Counted from the stretch's first letter, positions 35,183-44,267 are shown. The stretch is 64,000 nt of DNA from Pseudomonas sp. SCA2728.1_7 (GCF_018138145.1 NZ_CP073104.1:6663001-6727000); one strand, 5' to 3'. Program-made: numbers and translations. Notes: generated from the sequence alone by a model not told the origin.

Positions 35183-35267
35183 GGACACCAACCTGAACAA
35201 GGAAAATGGGTTGCAACACTTTATCTAAAAACATAATGTTCGCAGCTTAAGTGACCTTGAAGGCATC

Positions 35268-35615
35268 GTGCAAATGCAATCCAGTCTGACCGAATGTGAA
35301 GTCGCCCAACTGCGCGCCTCGGCCTCCAAGGCCTGTGCGCTGCTCAAGGCCATGGCCAATGAGGATCGCCTGCTGATCCTCTGTCAATTGACTCAGGGCG
35401 AGCGCAACGTCGGCGAACTGGAAAAAATGACCGGCGTGCGCCAGCCGACGCTGTCCCAGCAACTGGGCATCCTGCGCGATGAAGGGCTGGTCGCGACCCG
35501 GCGTGAAGGCAAGTACATTTTCTACGGCCTCGCCAGTCCGGAAGTGATTCAGGTGATGAAGACCCTGTCCGGATTGTATTGCGGGGCCGTGCTGAAAAGT
35601 CTCGGCCATCAATAA
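35268..35615 (+). CDS. bigR: BigR/SqrR-like ArsR repressor
   Basis: 115 residues from GTG (35268); an ATG two codons later is an equally good start. Minimal ArsR winged HTH (LLKAMANEDRLLILCQLTQG; VRQPTLSQQLGILRDEGLVA; GKYIFYGLAS). It has Cys near the N-terminal helix, Cys in LLILCQL and a Cys in the last helix (SGLYCGAVLK). The latter two are the pair that forms a di- or tetrasulfide in BigR/SqrR on exposure to sulfide or persulfide. Context with MBL, SQR and TauE/SafE genes strongly supports persulfide sensing. Confidence 0.82.
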   Translation: MQMQSSLTECEVAQLRASASKACALLKAMANEDRLLILCQLTQGERNVGELEKMTGVRQPTLSQQLGILRDEGLVATRREGKYIFYGLASPEVIQVMKTLSGLYCGAVLKSLGHQ

Positions 35616-35637
35616 ATGCCAGCCAACACACAACCCC

Positions 35638-35726
35638 TGTAGGAGTGAGCCTGCTCGCGATAGCGGTGTATCAGTCAATAAAGATATGGCTGACCCACCG
35701 CTATCGCGAGCAGGCTCACTCCTACA
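35638..35726. repeat. REP doublet, family A
   Basis: Inverted TGTAGGAGTGAGCCTGCTCG pair with ~40-bp spacer, between the BigR-like gene and the SQR-like gene. Confidence 0.9.
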
Positions 35727-35779
35727 ATGGATTTGTGTGAAGGCTGAGAAATCCTTGCGTGCAGCAAAAGGAACAAGCA

Positions 35780-37024
35780 ATGAACGATCAACACTGGGGC
35801 CCATCCATCAGTGCAGACATCGTGGTCATCGGCGGCGGTACGGCCGGTATCGGTTTTGTCGCCAGCCTGCTCAAGCGTGACCCGGCTCTAAAAGTTACCG
35901 TGATCGAACCCAGCGCCCAACATTACTACCAACCGGCGTGGACACTGGTCGGCGGTGGCGCCTTTGATGTGAGAGACACCGCACGGCCGATGAACAAGGT
36001 CATGCCCAAGCAAGCAAACTGGCTGCAAGCGGCGGTCACTGCAATCGACCCGGACAAACGCCAACTCACCCTCAACGATCAACGCACGGTCAGCTATCAA
36101 AACCTGATTGTCTGCCCCGGCCTGCGTCTGGCCTGGGAGAAGATCGAAGGCTTGCAGGAAAGCCTCGGCCAGCACGGCGTCACCTCCAACTACAGCTATC
36201 AGCACGCGCAATACACTTGGGATCAGGTGCAGAAACTGCGCGGCGGCAAGGCGCTGTTCACCCAGCCGGCGATGCCGATCAAATGTGCCGGCGCACCACA
36301 AAAGGCGCTGTATCTGTCTTGCGATCACTGGCTCAAAAACGGGTCGCTGAACAACATCCATGTCGAATTCAATCTGGCCGGCGCCGCGCTGTTCGGCGTG
36401 GCGACGTTTGTGCCGCCGTTGATGAAATACATCGAAAAATACAACGCACAACTGGCGTTCAACTCGAACCTGGTCAAGGTCGACGGCCCGGCGAAAACCG
36501 CGTGGTTCGAGATCAAGGACGCTGACGGCAACGTCACCCGTGTGGCGAAAACCTTCGATCTGCTCCACGTCGTGCCGCCGCAGGTTTCGCCGGATTTCAT
36601 CGCGCAAAGCGCATTGGCCGATGCGGCCGGCTGGTGCGAAGTCAATCCGCACAGCCTGCAACATCCGCGCTATCCCGAGGTGTTTGCACTCGGTGATATC
36701 TGCGGCACCAGCAACGCAAAAACCGCCGCAGCGGTGCGCAAGCAAGTGGTGGTGGTCGCGGAAAACTTGCTCGCCCTGCGCAAGCAACAACCACTGCCGT
36801 TGAAGTACGACGGCTACGGTTCCTGTCCGCTGACGGTGGAGAAGGGCAAGGTGATTCTCGCCGAGTTCGGTTATGCCGGTAAGTTGCTGCCGACCTTTCC
36901 TCTGGACCCGACTGTGGCGCGTCGTTCGGCGTGGTTTCTCAAGGCCTCGCTGCTGCCATGGTTCTACTGGAACGGCATGCTCAAGGGCCGCGAGTGGCTG
37001 ACTGGTCTGTCCAAGGTTGACTGA
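35780..37024 (+). CDS. Sulfide:quinone oxidoreductase-like flavoprotein
   Basis: 414 residues from the ATG at 35780 (AAAGGAAC upstream); the ORF can be read seven codons further. FAD-binding IVVIGGGTAGIGFVASLLKR near the N-terminus. Cysteines at residues 112 (IVCPG), 169 (PIKCAGAPQ) and 349 (GYGSCPLT) are well placed for the SQR catalytic disulfide. An amphipathic C-terminus (SAWFLKASLLPWFYWNGMLK) should anchor it to the inner membrane. Oxidises sulfide to polysulfide or persulfide and passes electrons to quinone. Confidence 0.87.
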   Translation: MNDQHWGPSISADIVVIGGGTAGIGFVASLLKRDPALKVTVIEPSAQHYYQPAWTLVGGGAFDVRDTARPMNKVMPKQANWLQAAVTAIDPDKRQLTLNDQRTVSYQNLIVCPGLRLAWEKIEGLQESLGQHGVTSNYSYQHAQYTWDQVQKLRGGKALFTQPAMPIKCAGAPQKALYLSCDHWLKNGSLNNIHVEFNLAGAALFGVATFVPPLMKYIEKYNAQLAFNSNLVKVDGPAKTAWFEIKDADGNVTRVAKTFDLLHVVPPQVSPDFIAQSALADAAGWCEVNPHSLQHPRYPEVFALGDICGTSNAKTAAAVRKQVVVVAENLLALRKQQPLPLKYDGYGSCPLTVEKGKVILAEFGYAGKLLPTFPLDPTVARRSAWFLKASLLPWFYWNGMLKGREWLTGLSKVD

Positions 37025-37033
37025 GAAAACCCT

Positions 37034-37834
37034 ATGTTGCTGGCAAGTCTGTTTGGCGTGGTGATGGGGTTGGTCCTCGGCTTGACCGGGGCCGGCGGCG
37101 GCATTCTTGCGGTGCCGGCGCTGGTGCTCGGGTTGGGCTGGACGATGACCCAGGCAGCGCCGGTGGCGTTGTTTGCGGTCGGCAGTGCGGCGGCGGTCGG
37201 CGCTATCGACGGTTTGCGTCATGGTCTGGTGCGCTATCGCGCGGCGTTGTTGATTGCCGCGTTGGGCGCGGTGTTTTCGCCGTTGGGCATTTACTTCGCG
37301 CATCAGTTGCCGGAGAAAATCCTGATGATTCTGTTCAGTCTGCTGATGGTCATGGTGGCCTGGCGCATGCTGCGCCGCGAGCGCCAGCAGGAGGGGCCGA
37401 GTGATCATGGTCACGCCAGTTGGGGCCAGAAGAATTGCATGCTCAATGAAGACACCGGGCGCTTCGACTGGACCGCCAAATGCACCGCTACATTGGCGGC
37501 GCTGGGCGCAATTACCGGCGTGGTGTCCGGATTGCTGGGCGTTGGGGGCGGCTTTCTGATCGTGCCGGCGTTCAAGCAACTGACCGACGTGCAGATGCGC
37601 GGGATTGTCGCGACGTCGTTGATGGTGATCAGTCTGATTTCGGCAATCGGGGTGATCGGCTCGTTTCACGCCGGTGTGCGGATAGACGGGCAGGGCGCGG
37701 CGTTTATTGTCGCCAGCATTGTCGGCATGATCATCGGCCGCAAGCTTTGTGCGCGGGTGCCGGCGCGGGCATTGCAGGTGGGGTTTGCCAGTGTCTGTCT
37801 GGTGGTGGCGGGGTATATGTTGTTGCGGGCGTGA
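37034..37834 (+). CDS. TauE/SafE-family sulfite/sulfur-compound exporter
   Basis: 266 residues, 9 bp after the SQR-like gene. Two repeated membrane halves of the TSUP family: VMGLVLGLTGAGGGILAVPA at the N-terminus and GVVSGLLGVGGGFLIVPAFK in the middle, each with the GxGGG signature. About eight membrane segments plus a hydrophilic loop (residues ~115-150). In this context it probably exports sulfite made by the persulfide dioxygenase. Confidence 0.88.
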   Translation: MLLASLFGVVMGLVLGLTGAGGGILAVPALVLGLGWTMTQAAPVALFAVGSAAAVGAIDGLRHGLVRYRAALLIAALGAVFSPLGIYFAHQLPEKILMILFSLLMVMVAWRMLRRERQQEGPSDHGHASWGQKNCMLNEDTGRFDWTAKCTATLAALGAITGVVSGLLGVGGGFLIVPAFKQLTDVQMRGIVATSLMVISLISAIGVIGSFHAGVRIDGQGAAFIVASIVGMIIGRKLCARVPARALQVGFASVCLVVAGYMLLRA

Positions 37835-37845
37835 GGTTCAAAAGA

Positions 37846-37875
37846 AATCGCAGCCCATCAAGGGCTGCGATCTTT
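37846..37875. terminator. Bidirectional terminator between TauE/SafE gene and dctM
   Basis: ATCGCAGCCC-ATCAA-GGGCTGCGAT followed by CTTTC; perfect 10-bp stem in the 49-bp gap between two convergent genes. It resembles one half-arm of family C repeats. Confidence 0.8.
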
Positions 37876-37883
37876 CTATCGGC

Positions 37884-39164
37884 TTACAACACCAGATGCG
37901 GCAACCACAGCGACAGTGCCGGCACGTAAGTCACCAACATCAACACCAAAAACAGCACGGCATAGAACGGCAGCAGCGCCTTCACGGTGCTCTCGATACT
38001 GACCTTGCCCACCGCCGAACCGACAAACAGCACCGCACCCACCGGCGGCGTTATCAATCCGATCCCGAGGTTCACCAGCATGATCATGCCGAACTGCACC
38101 GGATCGACGCCGATGCCGAGAATCACCGGCATCAGGATTGGCGTGAGGATCAGGATCAGCGGCGCCATGTCCATCACCGTGCCGAGCAACAGCAGCATGA
38201 CGTTGATGCACATCAGGATCACGTAGCGGTTGTCCGACAGGGTCAGAAACGCCGTGGTGATCTTCGCCGGGATCTGCATCAGGGTCATGATGTAACCGAA
38301 GCTCGCCGCGAAACCGATCAGGATCATCACGATCGAAATCGTCCGCACCGTACGGTGCATCAGTTTCGGCAGTTCGCTCCACTTGTAGTCGCGGTAGATG
38401 AACATGGTCACGAAGAATGACCAGAGCACGGCGATGGCCGCCGATTCGGTCGCGGTGAAGATGCCGGACAGGATGCCGCCGAGGATGATCACCATCGCCA
38501 TCAGGCCCCAGAGGGCTTCGCCGACGATTTTCAACGCCTGGCGCATCGGGATCACTTCACCCTTGGGGTAATCGCGTTTTCTCGCGAAAATCAGACACAG
38601 CACCATCAGGCAGGCGCTCATCAGCAAGCCCGGCACGATGCCCGCCATGAACAGCGAGGCAATCGAAACCGTGCCACCGGCGGCCAGGGAGTAAAGCACC
38701 GAGTTATGGCTCGGTGGGGTCAGCAGGGCTTGCACCGAACCGCTGACCGTCACGGCGGTGGAGAAGTCCCGTGGATAGCCCTTGCGTTCCATTTCCGGAA
38801 TCAGTACCGAACCCACCGACGCGGTGTCCGCTACCGACGAACCGGAGATCGCGCCGAAAAAGGTCGAGGCGACAATGTTGACCAGTGACAGGCCGCCGCG
38901 CACAAACCCCACCAGCACCCCGGCACACGCCACCAAGCGACGGGACATGCCGCCCTCGGCCATGATCGCACCGGCCAGCACGAAGAACGGAATGGCCAGC
39001 AGCGAGAATTTGTTCACCCCCGAAGCGACCTGAATCATCACCGCCTGGAACGGAATGTCGATCCACCAAGCACCGATCAGCGCGGCGGCGCCCAACGCGT
39101 AGGCGACCGGCATGCCGATCAGGATCAATACGATAAAACTGCCCAGCAGTATCAGAGCGTCCAT
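37884..39164 (-). CDS. dctM: TRAP transporter large membrane subunit DctM
   Basis: 426 residues, about twelve membrane segments. DctM signatures include FFVLAGAIMAEGGMSRRLVA, FFGAISGSSVADTASVG and the C-terminal TPPVGAVLFVGSAVGKVS. It is the ion-coupled channel half of the transporter. Its start overlaps the dctQ stop by one base. Together with dctQ and dctP in a cluster with udh and a lactonase, the likely substrate is a hexuronate (glucuronate or galacturonate) rather than C4-dicarboxylate. Confidence 0.92.
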   Translation of the reverse strand: MDALILLGSFIVLILIGMPVAYALGAAALIGAWWIDIPFQAVMIQVASGVNKFSLLAIPFFVLAGAIMAEGGMSRRLVACAGVLVGFVRGGLSLVNIVASTFFGAISGSSVADTASVGSVLIPEMERKGYPRDFSTAVTVSGSVQALLTPPSHNSVLYSLAAGGTVSIASLFMAGIVPGLLMSACLMVLCLIFARKRDYPKGEVIPMRQALKIVGEALWGLMAMVIILGGILSGIFTATESAAIAVLWSFFVTMFIYRDYKWSELPKLMHRTVRTISIVMILIGFAASFGYIMTLMQIPAKITTAFLTLSDNRYVILMCINVMLLLLGTVMDMAPLILILTPILMPVILGIGVDPVQFGMIMLVNLGIGLITPPVGAVLFVGSAVGKVSIESTVKALLPFYAVLFLVLMLVTYVPALSLWLPHLVL

Positions 39165-39691
39165 TAAGCGGCACCTTCACTTTCTTCAACCAGGTCGAAC
39201 TGCACGACGCGCCGTTTGCTCTGGTCACCGAGCAAGAGTTTTTCCAGCACGAAAATCAGCGTCAGCAAGCCGCCCACGGGAATCGGCAAGTAGGTCACGC
39301 CAACCCGCAGATCGGGCAGGGCCGCCATGAACTGGTTCCAGGTGGACATGCACAGCTTGGCGCCCCAGATCGTCATGAAGATGCAGATCGCCGCCATGAG
39401 CAGTTGGGAAAAAATCGCCGCCGCGGTTCTCAGCTGTGGCGGCATGCGGTCGGTGAGCATGGCCACAGCCATGTGCGCACCGGCGCGGTAACTGGCGGCG
39501 GCGCCGATGAAGGTAAACACCATCATCAGCAGGATCGCTGTGGGCTCGGGCCAGCTCGAACCGGTGCCCAGCACGTAGCGGGCGAACACGCCCCAGGGAA
39601 TCATCAGGGAAATCGCCAGGACGGCAAGGCCGGCGACCCAGATGCACGTCATGTAGATCTTGTCGTTGATACGCAGCAGTAGATTCTTCAT
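39164..39691 (-). CDS. dctQ: TRAP transporter small membrane subunit DctQ
   Basis: 175 residues with four membrane segments: YMTCIWVAGLAVLAISLMIP, then the DctQ motif WPEPTAILLMMVFTFIGAAA, MAVAMLTDR and a fourth around PIPVGGLLTLIFVLEK. It bridges the periplasmic binding protein and DctM. ATG preceded by GGTGGAA. Between dctP (76 bp upstream) and dctM (1-bp overlap). Confidence 0.91.
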   Translation of the reverse strand: MKNLLLRINDKIYMTCIWVAGLAVLAISLMIPWGVFARYVLGTGSSWPEPTAILLMMVFTFIGAAASYRAGAHMAVAMLTDRMPPQLRTAAAIFSQLLMAAICIFMTIWGAKLCMSTWNQFMAALPDLRVGVTYLPIPVGGLLTLIFVLEKLLLGDQSKRRVVQFDLVEESEGAA

Positions 39692-39767
39692 CGGGTTCCA
39701 CCGTAACCGGGCGCGCCGCAGTCATCGGGCGCACCGGGCCTTGTTCATGAGGACGGAGCGGGAGGCG

Positions 39768-40739
39768 TTACTGAACGGCTTCGATTTTCTTGATCAGGTC
39801 GGCATACTTCGCGCCGTACTTTTCCCGCACCGGTGCGGTGGCGTCGTAGAAGGGTTTCTTGTCGACCTCGATGAACTCGACGCCGGCGGCCTTGAGTTTT
39901 TCTTCACTGGCAGCGGACTTCTTGTCCCACAGCACGCGCTCTTCGGCCTGGGCAGCCTTGGCGGCTGTCTTGACCAGCGCCTGTTGATCCGGCGTCAGTT
40001 TTTCCCAGGTGATTTTCGACATCACGATCGGCTCTGGCAGGATCAGGTGACCGGTGAGGCTGTAGTACTTCGCATTCTGGAAGTGGTTGTGTTCGAGCAG
40101 GGTTGGCGGGTTGTTTTCCGCGCCGTCGATCACGCCGGTCTGCAGGGCACTGAAGATCTCGCCGGTGTCCATGGCGATACCGTTGCCGCCCATGGCGTTC
40201 ATCATGTCGATGAACATCGGGTTGCCTTGCACGCGGATTTTCATGCCCTTGAGGTCTTCGAGCTTGCGTACCGGTTTCTTGGTGTAGATGTTGCGCGTGC
40301 CACCGTCCATCCAGGCCAGGGCCACCAGGCCGAATTCGGAATTGGTGATTTTGTCGAGGATCTCGTCGCCCACTGCGCCGTCGATGACGTTACGCATGTG
40401 TTGATGGTCGCGGAAGATGAACGGCATGTTGAACACGTTCACGTCCGGAACCACGGGGCCGACGATACCCAGGCTGACGCGGGACAGCTGTACGGCGCCG
40501 ACTTGCATTTGCTCGATGACTTCCTTTTCGGAGCCCAGCACACCGCCGGGGAAGTATTGGAAGGTCAGTTCGCCGTTGGTCTCCTTGGTCAGGGTCTTGC
40601 CCATGTTTTCTTCGGCCACCACGGTTGGGTAACCGGCGGGGTGAATGTCCGCGAATTTGAGTTGCAGTGCCTGAGCGGCGCCAGTGAAGGTAAACATCAG
40701 CGGGAGTGCAGCGGCCAGCAAGGTGCGTTTGAAGTTCAT
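39768..40739 (-). CDS. dctP: TRAP transporter substrate-binding protein DctP
   Basis: 323 residues with Sec signal peptide (cleavage after AAQA, residue ~24). Family landmarks: KFADIHPAGYPTVVAEENMG, the carboxylate-binding Arg region GMKIRVQGNPMFIDMMNAMG, and GEIFSALQTGVIDGAENNPP. The Arg in KIRVQGNP normally salt-bridges the ligand carboxylate. Context points to uronic acids as ligands. CTGGAGA precedes the ATG. Confidence 0.92.
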   Translation of the reverse strand: MNFKRTLLAAALPLMFTFTGAAQALQLKFADIHPAGYPTVVAEENMGKTLTKETNGELTFQYFPGGVLGSEKEVIEQMQVGAVQLSRVSLGIVGPVVPDVNVFNMPFIFRDHQHMRNVIDGAVGDEILDKITNSEFGLVALAWMDGGTRNIYTKKPVRKLEDLKGMKIRVQGNPMFIDMMNAMGGNGIAMDTGEIFSALQTGVIDGAENNPPTLLEHNHFQNAKYYSLTGHLILPEPIVMSKITWEKLTPDQQALVKTAAKAAQAEERVLWDKKSAASEEKLKAAGVEFIEVDKKPFYDATAPVREKYGAKYADLIKKIEAVQ

Positions 40740-40803
40740 GGGGGTGAGTCTCCAGTCTTGTTATTGTTGTGTTCAAGGCGCAGCGGTGCAGCAGAGGCGG
40801 GTG

Positions 40804-41697
40804 TTACAGCAAATCGTCGAACAGCGGTTCCGGCAGGCCTTTGACGTTGGGATTCAGGGCGAACACGCCGCCGGCCAGGGATTGCGGATCGTGGTCGTCG
40901 CCGGGACGAATCGAGGTCACGAACAAGGTGTCCATGCGGCTGCCGCCGAAGGCGCACATGGTCGGTTTTTTCACCGGCACGGCCAGCGAGAAGTCGAGTC
41001 GGCCGTCCGGCGCGAAACGGTGAATGAGGCCGGCGTCGTTGGCGCAGATCCAGTAGAAACCTTCGGCATCCACGGCGGCGCCATCGGGGCGGCCGGGGAA
41101 GTGGTTCATGTCGACGAAGACGCGGCGGTTCGATGGTGTGCCGGTATCGGTGTCGTAATCGAACGCCCAGATCAGTTGCACGTCGGGGTGCGAATCGGAC
41201 AGATACATCGTCTTGCCGTCGGGGCTGAAACCGAGGCCGTTGGGCACGATGAAACCGTCGAGCTGCGCTTCGATCACGCCAGACTGCCGGGTGCCGTAGC
41301 GGTAGAGCCGGCCTTCGGGCGCATTCAGGCCCATGTTCAACACCATGCTGCCGGCCCAGAAGCGGCCCTGACGGTCGCAGCGGCCATCGTTGAGACGCAT
41401 GTCTCTGCGGCCGTGCTCGACGCTGGCAAGTCGCTCGCTGTCGAGGCTGCCGTCGCTGTGCGGGTGCAGATGAAAGAAGCCGCTTTCCATCCCTGCGACC
41501 CAACCGCCACGGCTGTGGCGGGCGATGCAGGCGAGCATTTCCGGGGTTTTCCAGGCGTGCACATGGCCGGTCTCGGCGCTCCAGCGTTGCAGGCCGCCGT
41601 TGGGAATATCGACCCAGTACAGCGCGTTTTCCTCTGCCACCCAGACCGGGCTTTCGCCCACGGCGTTGCGGGCATCAACGATCAATTCGGCTTGCAT
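40804..41697 (-). CDS. SMP-30/gluconolaconase-type aldarolactone hydrolase
   Basis: 297 residues from the ATG at 41697 (AAAGGA upstream). Six-bladed SMP-30/gluconolactonase propeller: GESPVWVAEENALYWVDIPN, MRLNDGRCDRQGRFWAGSM (metal-binding Asn/Asp), PNGLGFSPDGKTMYLSDS and GFYWICANDAGLIHRFAPDG. Lies 30 bp downstream of udh. Its natural task is probably opening the aldaro-1,4/1,5-lactone produced by uronate dehydrogenase; this is inferred from adjacency. Confidence 0.88.
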   Translation of the reverse strand: MQAELIVDARNAVGESPVWVAEENALYWVDIPNGGLQRWSAETGHVHAWKTPEMLACIARHSRGGWVAGMESGFFHLHPHSDGSLDSERLASVEHGRRDMRLNDGRCDRQGRFWAGSMVLNMGLNAPEGRLYRYGTRQSGVIEAQLDGFIVPNGLGFSPDGKTMYLSDSHPDVQLIWAFDYDTDTGTPSNRRVFVDMNHFPGRPDGAAVDAEGFYWICANDAGLIHRFAPDGRLDFSLAVPVKKPTMCAFGGSRMDTLFVTSIRPGDDHDPQSLAGGVFALNPNVKGLPEPLFDDLL

Positions 41698-41727
41698 ACT
41701 CAATCCTTTGTGTCGTTGTCAGAGTGA

Positions 41728-42552
41728 TCAGTCGCCGAACGGTCCGGCCGCGACGAATGCGCCGCCCTGATAGATCCGCGCCGGGTCGTCGGCCGCCGGC
41801 ATTGGCTGCGCCTCGACTTTTTCGCGGAACACTTCGGAGCTGTCCTTCGCCTCGAAGCCGAGGTGGCTGGCGAATTTGTTGTCCCACCAGACGTCCTTGT
41901 TGGCGGACATGCCGTAGACCACGGTGTGGCCGACGTTCGGCGTGTACAGCGCGCGTTCGAGCAATTGCGTGAGGTCGTCGAAGCTCAGCCAGGTGTGCAT
42001 CATTCGGCGGTTTTGCGGCTCGGGGAACGAGGAGCCGATGCGGATGCTCACGGTCTCGATGCCGTAGCGATCGAAGTAGAAACTGGCCATGTCTTCGCCG
42101 TAGGACTTCGACAATCCGTAATAGCCATCGGGGCGGCGCGCGGAGCTGGCGTCGAGCGGCTCGTCCTGTTTGTAGAAGCCGATGACGTGGTTGGAACTGG
42201 CGAAGATCACTCGCTTGACGCCATGGCGGCGCGCGGCTTCGTAGATGTGAAACACGCCGCTGATATTGGCGCCGAGGATTTCTTCGAACGGCCGCTCCAC
42301 GGAGACGCCGCCGAAATGCAGGATCGCATCGACGCCTTCGACCAGTTGATGCACGGCGTGTTTGTCGGCCAGGTCGCAGACCACGATTTCTTCGCGATCA
42401 TCGACGGCCGGGGCGAGGGCAGCGATGTCCGACAGACGCAGGACATTGGCATAAGGGCGCATCCGTTCGCGCAGGACTTTGCCCAGGCCACCGGCGGCGC
42501 CGGTCAGCAGCAGACGGTTGAACGGGGCGCGGGGAGTGGAGGTAGATGTCAT
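41728..42552 (-). CDS. udh: Uronate dehydrogenase
   Basis: 274 residues, an atypical short-chain (extended SDR) enzyme that oxidises D-glucuronate and D-galacturonate to aldarolactones with NAD+. NAD-binding LLLTGAAGGLGKVLRERM, Asp of the NAD-specific loop (RLSDI), VIFASSNHVIGFY, and catalytic Tyr/Lys in GYYGLSKSYGEDM. I recognise the sequence as the Udh of Pseudomonas. First gene of a probable operon udh–lactonase–dctP–dctQ–dctM, with a palindromic candidate operator 40 bp upstream. Start ATG has AAGGGA. Confidence 0.93.
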   Translation of the reverse strand: MTSTSTPRAPFNRLLLTGAAGGLGKVLRERMRPYANVLRLSDIAALAPAVDDREEIVVCDLADKHAVHQLVEGVDAILHFGGVSVERPFEEILGANISGVFHIYEAARRHGVKRVIFASSNHVIGFYKQDEPLDASSARRPDGYYGLSKSYGEDMASFYFDRYGIETVSIRIGSSFPEPQNRRMMHTWLSFDDLTQLLERALYTPNVGHTVVYGMSANKDVWWDNKFASHLGFEAKDSSEVFREKVEAQPMPAADDPARIYQGGAFVAAGPFGD

Positions 42553-42593
42553 GGCAATCCCTTACACGATTGTTATTAGGTTTGTTGTAGGTT

Positions 42594-42603
42594 GTCGTAT
42601 GAC
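42594..42603 (-). promoter_or_regulatory. Candidate GntR-type operator upstream of udh
   Basis: Minus strand GTCATACGAC within CAGTCATACGACAACC, about 42 bp upstream of udh; an imperfect palindrome of the GTnnTACnAC class bound by FadR-subfamily GntR regulators. A sister site (GTTGTACGAC) lies upstream of the oprD-family gene. Assigned from similarity of the two sites only. Confidence 0.5.
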
Positions 42604-42720
42604 TGCGCTGAAGTATCGGTAGGGTTTCCGGAACTTGTCAACGCGACTTTTGGTGTAGATGACGGAAGGCTTAAAGGGCATTTCGATTCCCCCCAATGGC
42701 TGCCTTGCAATGCAATCCCC

Positions 42721-42809
42721 TGTAGGGGTGAGCCTGCTCGCGATAGCGGTGTATCACTCAGCACAATCGCGGTTGACGGACCGCTATCGCGAGCAGGCTC
42801 ACTCCTACA
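42721..42809. repeat. REP doublet, family A
   Basis: TGTAGGGGTGAGCCTGCTCG … CGAGCAGGCTCACTCCTACA; the left arm carries a single A-to-G change. Between the oprD-family gene and udh. Confidence 0.88.
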
Positions 42810-42833
42810 AGGGGTCTGTGGTGCTGCAAAGAC

Positions 42834-44129
42834 TTACAACAACGAAATCGGATAACTGATAAAAATCCGGTTCTCGTCAAATTCGTTGGTGCTGAAGTCC
42901 CGGCGTATCGTCGCGTTGCGCCATTTCACGTTGAGATTTTTCAGCGGCCCGCTCTGCACGGTGTAGGCCAGTTCCGACTCGCGGCCCCATTCCTTGCCGT
43001 CATTGGTGGTGGCGGTGTGCACGTTGTCGCCGCTGATGTAGCGGTTCATCAGGGTCAGGCCGGGAATGCCGAGGGCGACGAAGTTGTAGTCGTGGCGCAA
43101 CTGCCAGGAGCGTTCCTTGGCGTTGTCATAACTGGCGTTGTAACTGTCGTTGGCGAGGGTGCCGCCGCTGGTGCCGTTGACCCGCATCCAGGCGTCGTCG
43201 CCGCTGAGTTTTTGCAGGCCGACATAGAAGGTGTTGCCACCGTATTTGGCCGAAAGCAGGGCGAACGCAGTCTTGTTGTCGAGGTCGCCGGCCTGGGCGC
43301 TGCCGTCTTCCTTGCCGGTGAAAAAGCCGAGGTTGGCGCCGAGCGTCCAGTCGCCCAGCGGCTGGCTGTGGCTGAGGTTGAAATACTGCTGCTGGTAGAT
43401 GTCGCTGAGTTCGGCGTACCACACGCCGACCAGCGTGCGTTTGTCGTTGAAGGTGTATTCGCCGCCGCCGAAGTTGAAGCGATCGGACGTGAACGCGCCA
43501 CGGCCGTTCATTGACATGTCTTCCATGCTCGCATCGTTGCGCGGGCTGTTGCCGCGAAACTGGCCACCGTAGACGGTCAGGCCGTTGATCTCGGTGGAGG
43601 TGATCTGCCCGCCGCGAAAGGTTTGCGGCAGCGAGCGGCCATCGTCGGAACGCAGGATCGGCAGCACCGGCATCCATTCGCCGACCTTCAATTCGGTCTT
43701 CGAGACTTTGGCCTTCAGGGCCACACCGAGCCGTCCGAAGTTGTCGGCCGGACGCCCGTCATCGTGGATCGGCAACAGTTGTGTGCCGCCGGTGCCTTTG
43801 CCGCCATCGAGTTTTTGCGAATACATCCCCAGCAGATCAAGGCCGAAACCGACGGTGCCCTGAGTGAAGCCGGATTTGGCATCAAGGATGAAGTTCTGCG
43901 TCCACTCCTCAGCCTTGCCCTGCGGGTTGGCCGGGTTGACGAAATTGCGGTTGAAGTAGGCATTGCGCAGGTTCAGCGTGGCTTTGCTGTCGTCGAGAAA
44001 ACCTTCGGCTTCGGCGCTCATCGGCATGGCGAGGGCGAGGCTGCTGCAGCCGATCAGACTTAAAGCGGTACGCGGGCGGGTGACGGAAAGACGGGAAGGG
44101 CGGACGGAACTGCGGACGAGTGTGCTCAC
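42834..44129 (-). CDS. OprD-family outer-membrane porin
   Basis: 431 residues from a GTG start with GGGAGCG 7 bp upstream. Signal peptide near residues 20-42 (SLALAMPMSAEAEGFLDDSK), preceded by an unusually long basic leader. Typical OprD N-terminus (GFLDDSKATLNLRNAYFNRN), repeated amphipathic strands and C-terminal FISYPISLL-type terminus. Substrate-specific OprD paralogues take up small carboxylates. Location beside udh and the uronate TRAP genes, with a matching operator-like site, suggests uronic acid uptake. Confidence 0.9.
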   Translation of the reverse strand: MSTLVRSSVRPSRLSVTRPRTALSLIGCSSLALAMPMSAEAEGFLDDSKATLNLRNAYFNRNFVNPANPQGKAEEWTQNFILDAKSGFTQGTVGFGLDLLGMYSQKLDGGKGTGGTQLLPIHDDGRPADNFGRLGVALKAKVSKTELKVGEWMPVLPILRSDDGRSLPQTFRGGQITSTEINGLTVYGGQFRGNSPRNDASMEDMSMNGRGAFTSDRFNFGGGEYTFNDKRTLVGVWYAELSDIYQQQYFNLSHSQPLGDWTLGANLGFFTGKEDGSAQAGDLDNKTAFALLSAKYGGNTFYVGLQKLSGDDAWMRVNGTSGGTLANDSYNASYDNAKERSWQLRHDYNFVALGIPGLTLMNRYISGDNVHTATTNDGKEWGRESELAYTVQSGPLKNLNVKWRNATIRRDFSTNEFDENRIFISYPISLL

Positions 44130-44177
44130 TGTGACGCTCCCTGTTTCGTTTGTTGTTTTTATTATTTGTTATACGTC

Positions 44178-44187
44178 GTCGTACAAC
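44178..44187 (-). promoter_or_regulatory. Candidate GntR-type operator upstream of the porin gene
   Basis: Minus strand GTTGTACGAC in CATGTTGTACGACGACGTAT, about 50 bp upstream of the porin start. It matches the site upstream of udh in TACGAC and in general palindromic form, so the two transcription units may share a regulator encoded elsewhere. Confidence 0.5.
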
Positions 44188-44267
44188 ATGGGTGCGGATA
44201 TTTCCTAGGTTTCCCGGGAATGTCAACAGCAAGTTGTGCGATGACTTCGGTCATCACACAGAAGCCT

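Noticed and set aside
35183..35267. Defined BigR operator
   Set aside because: The 85-bp divergent region is AT-rich but no palindrome was clear enough to annotate.
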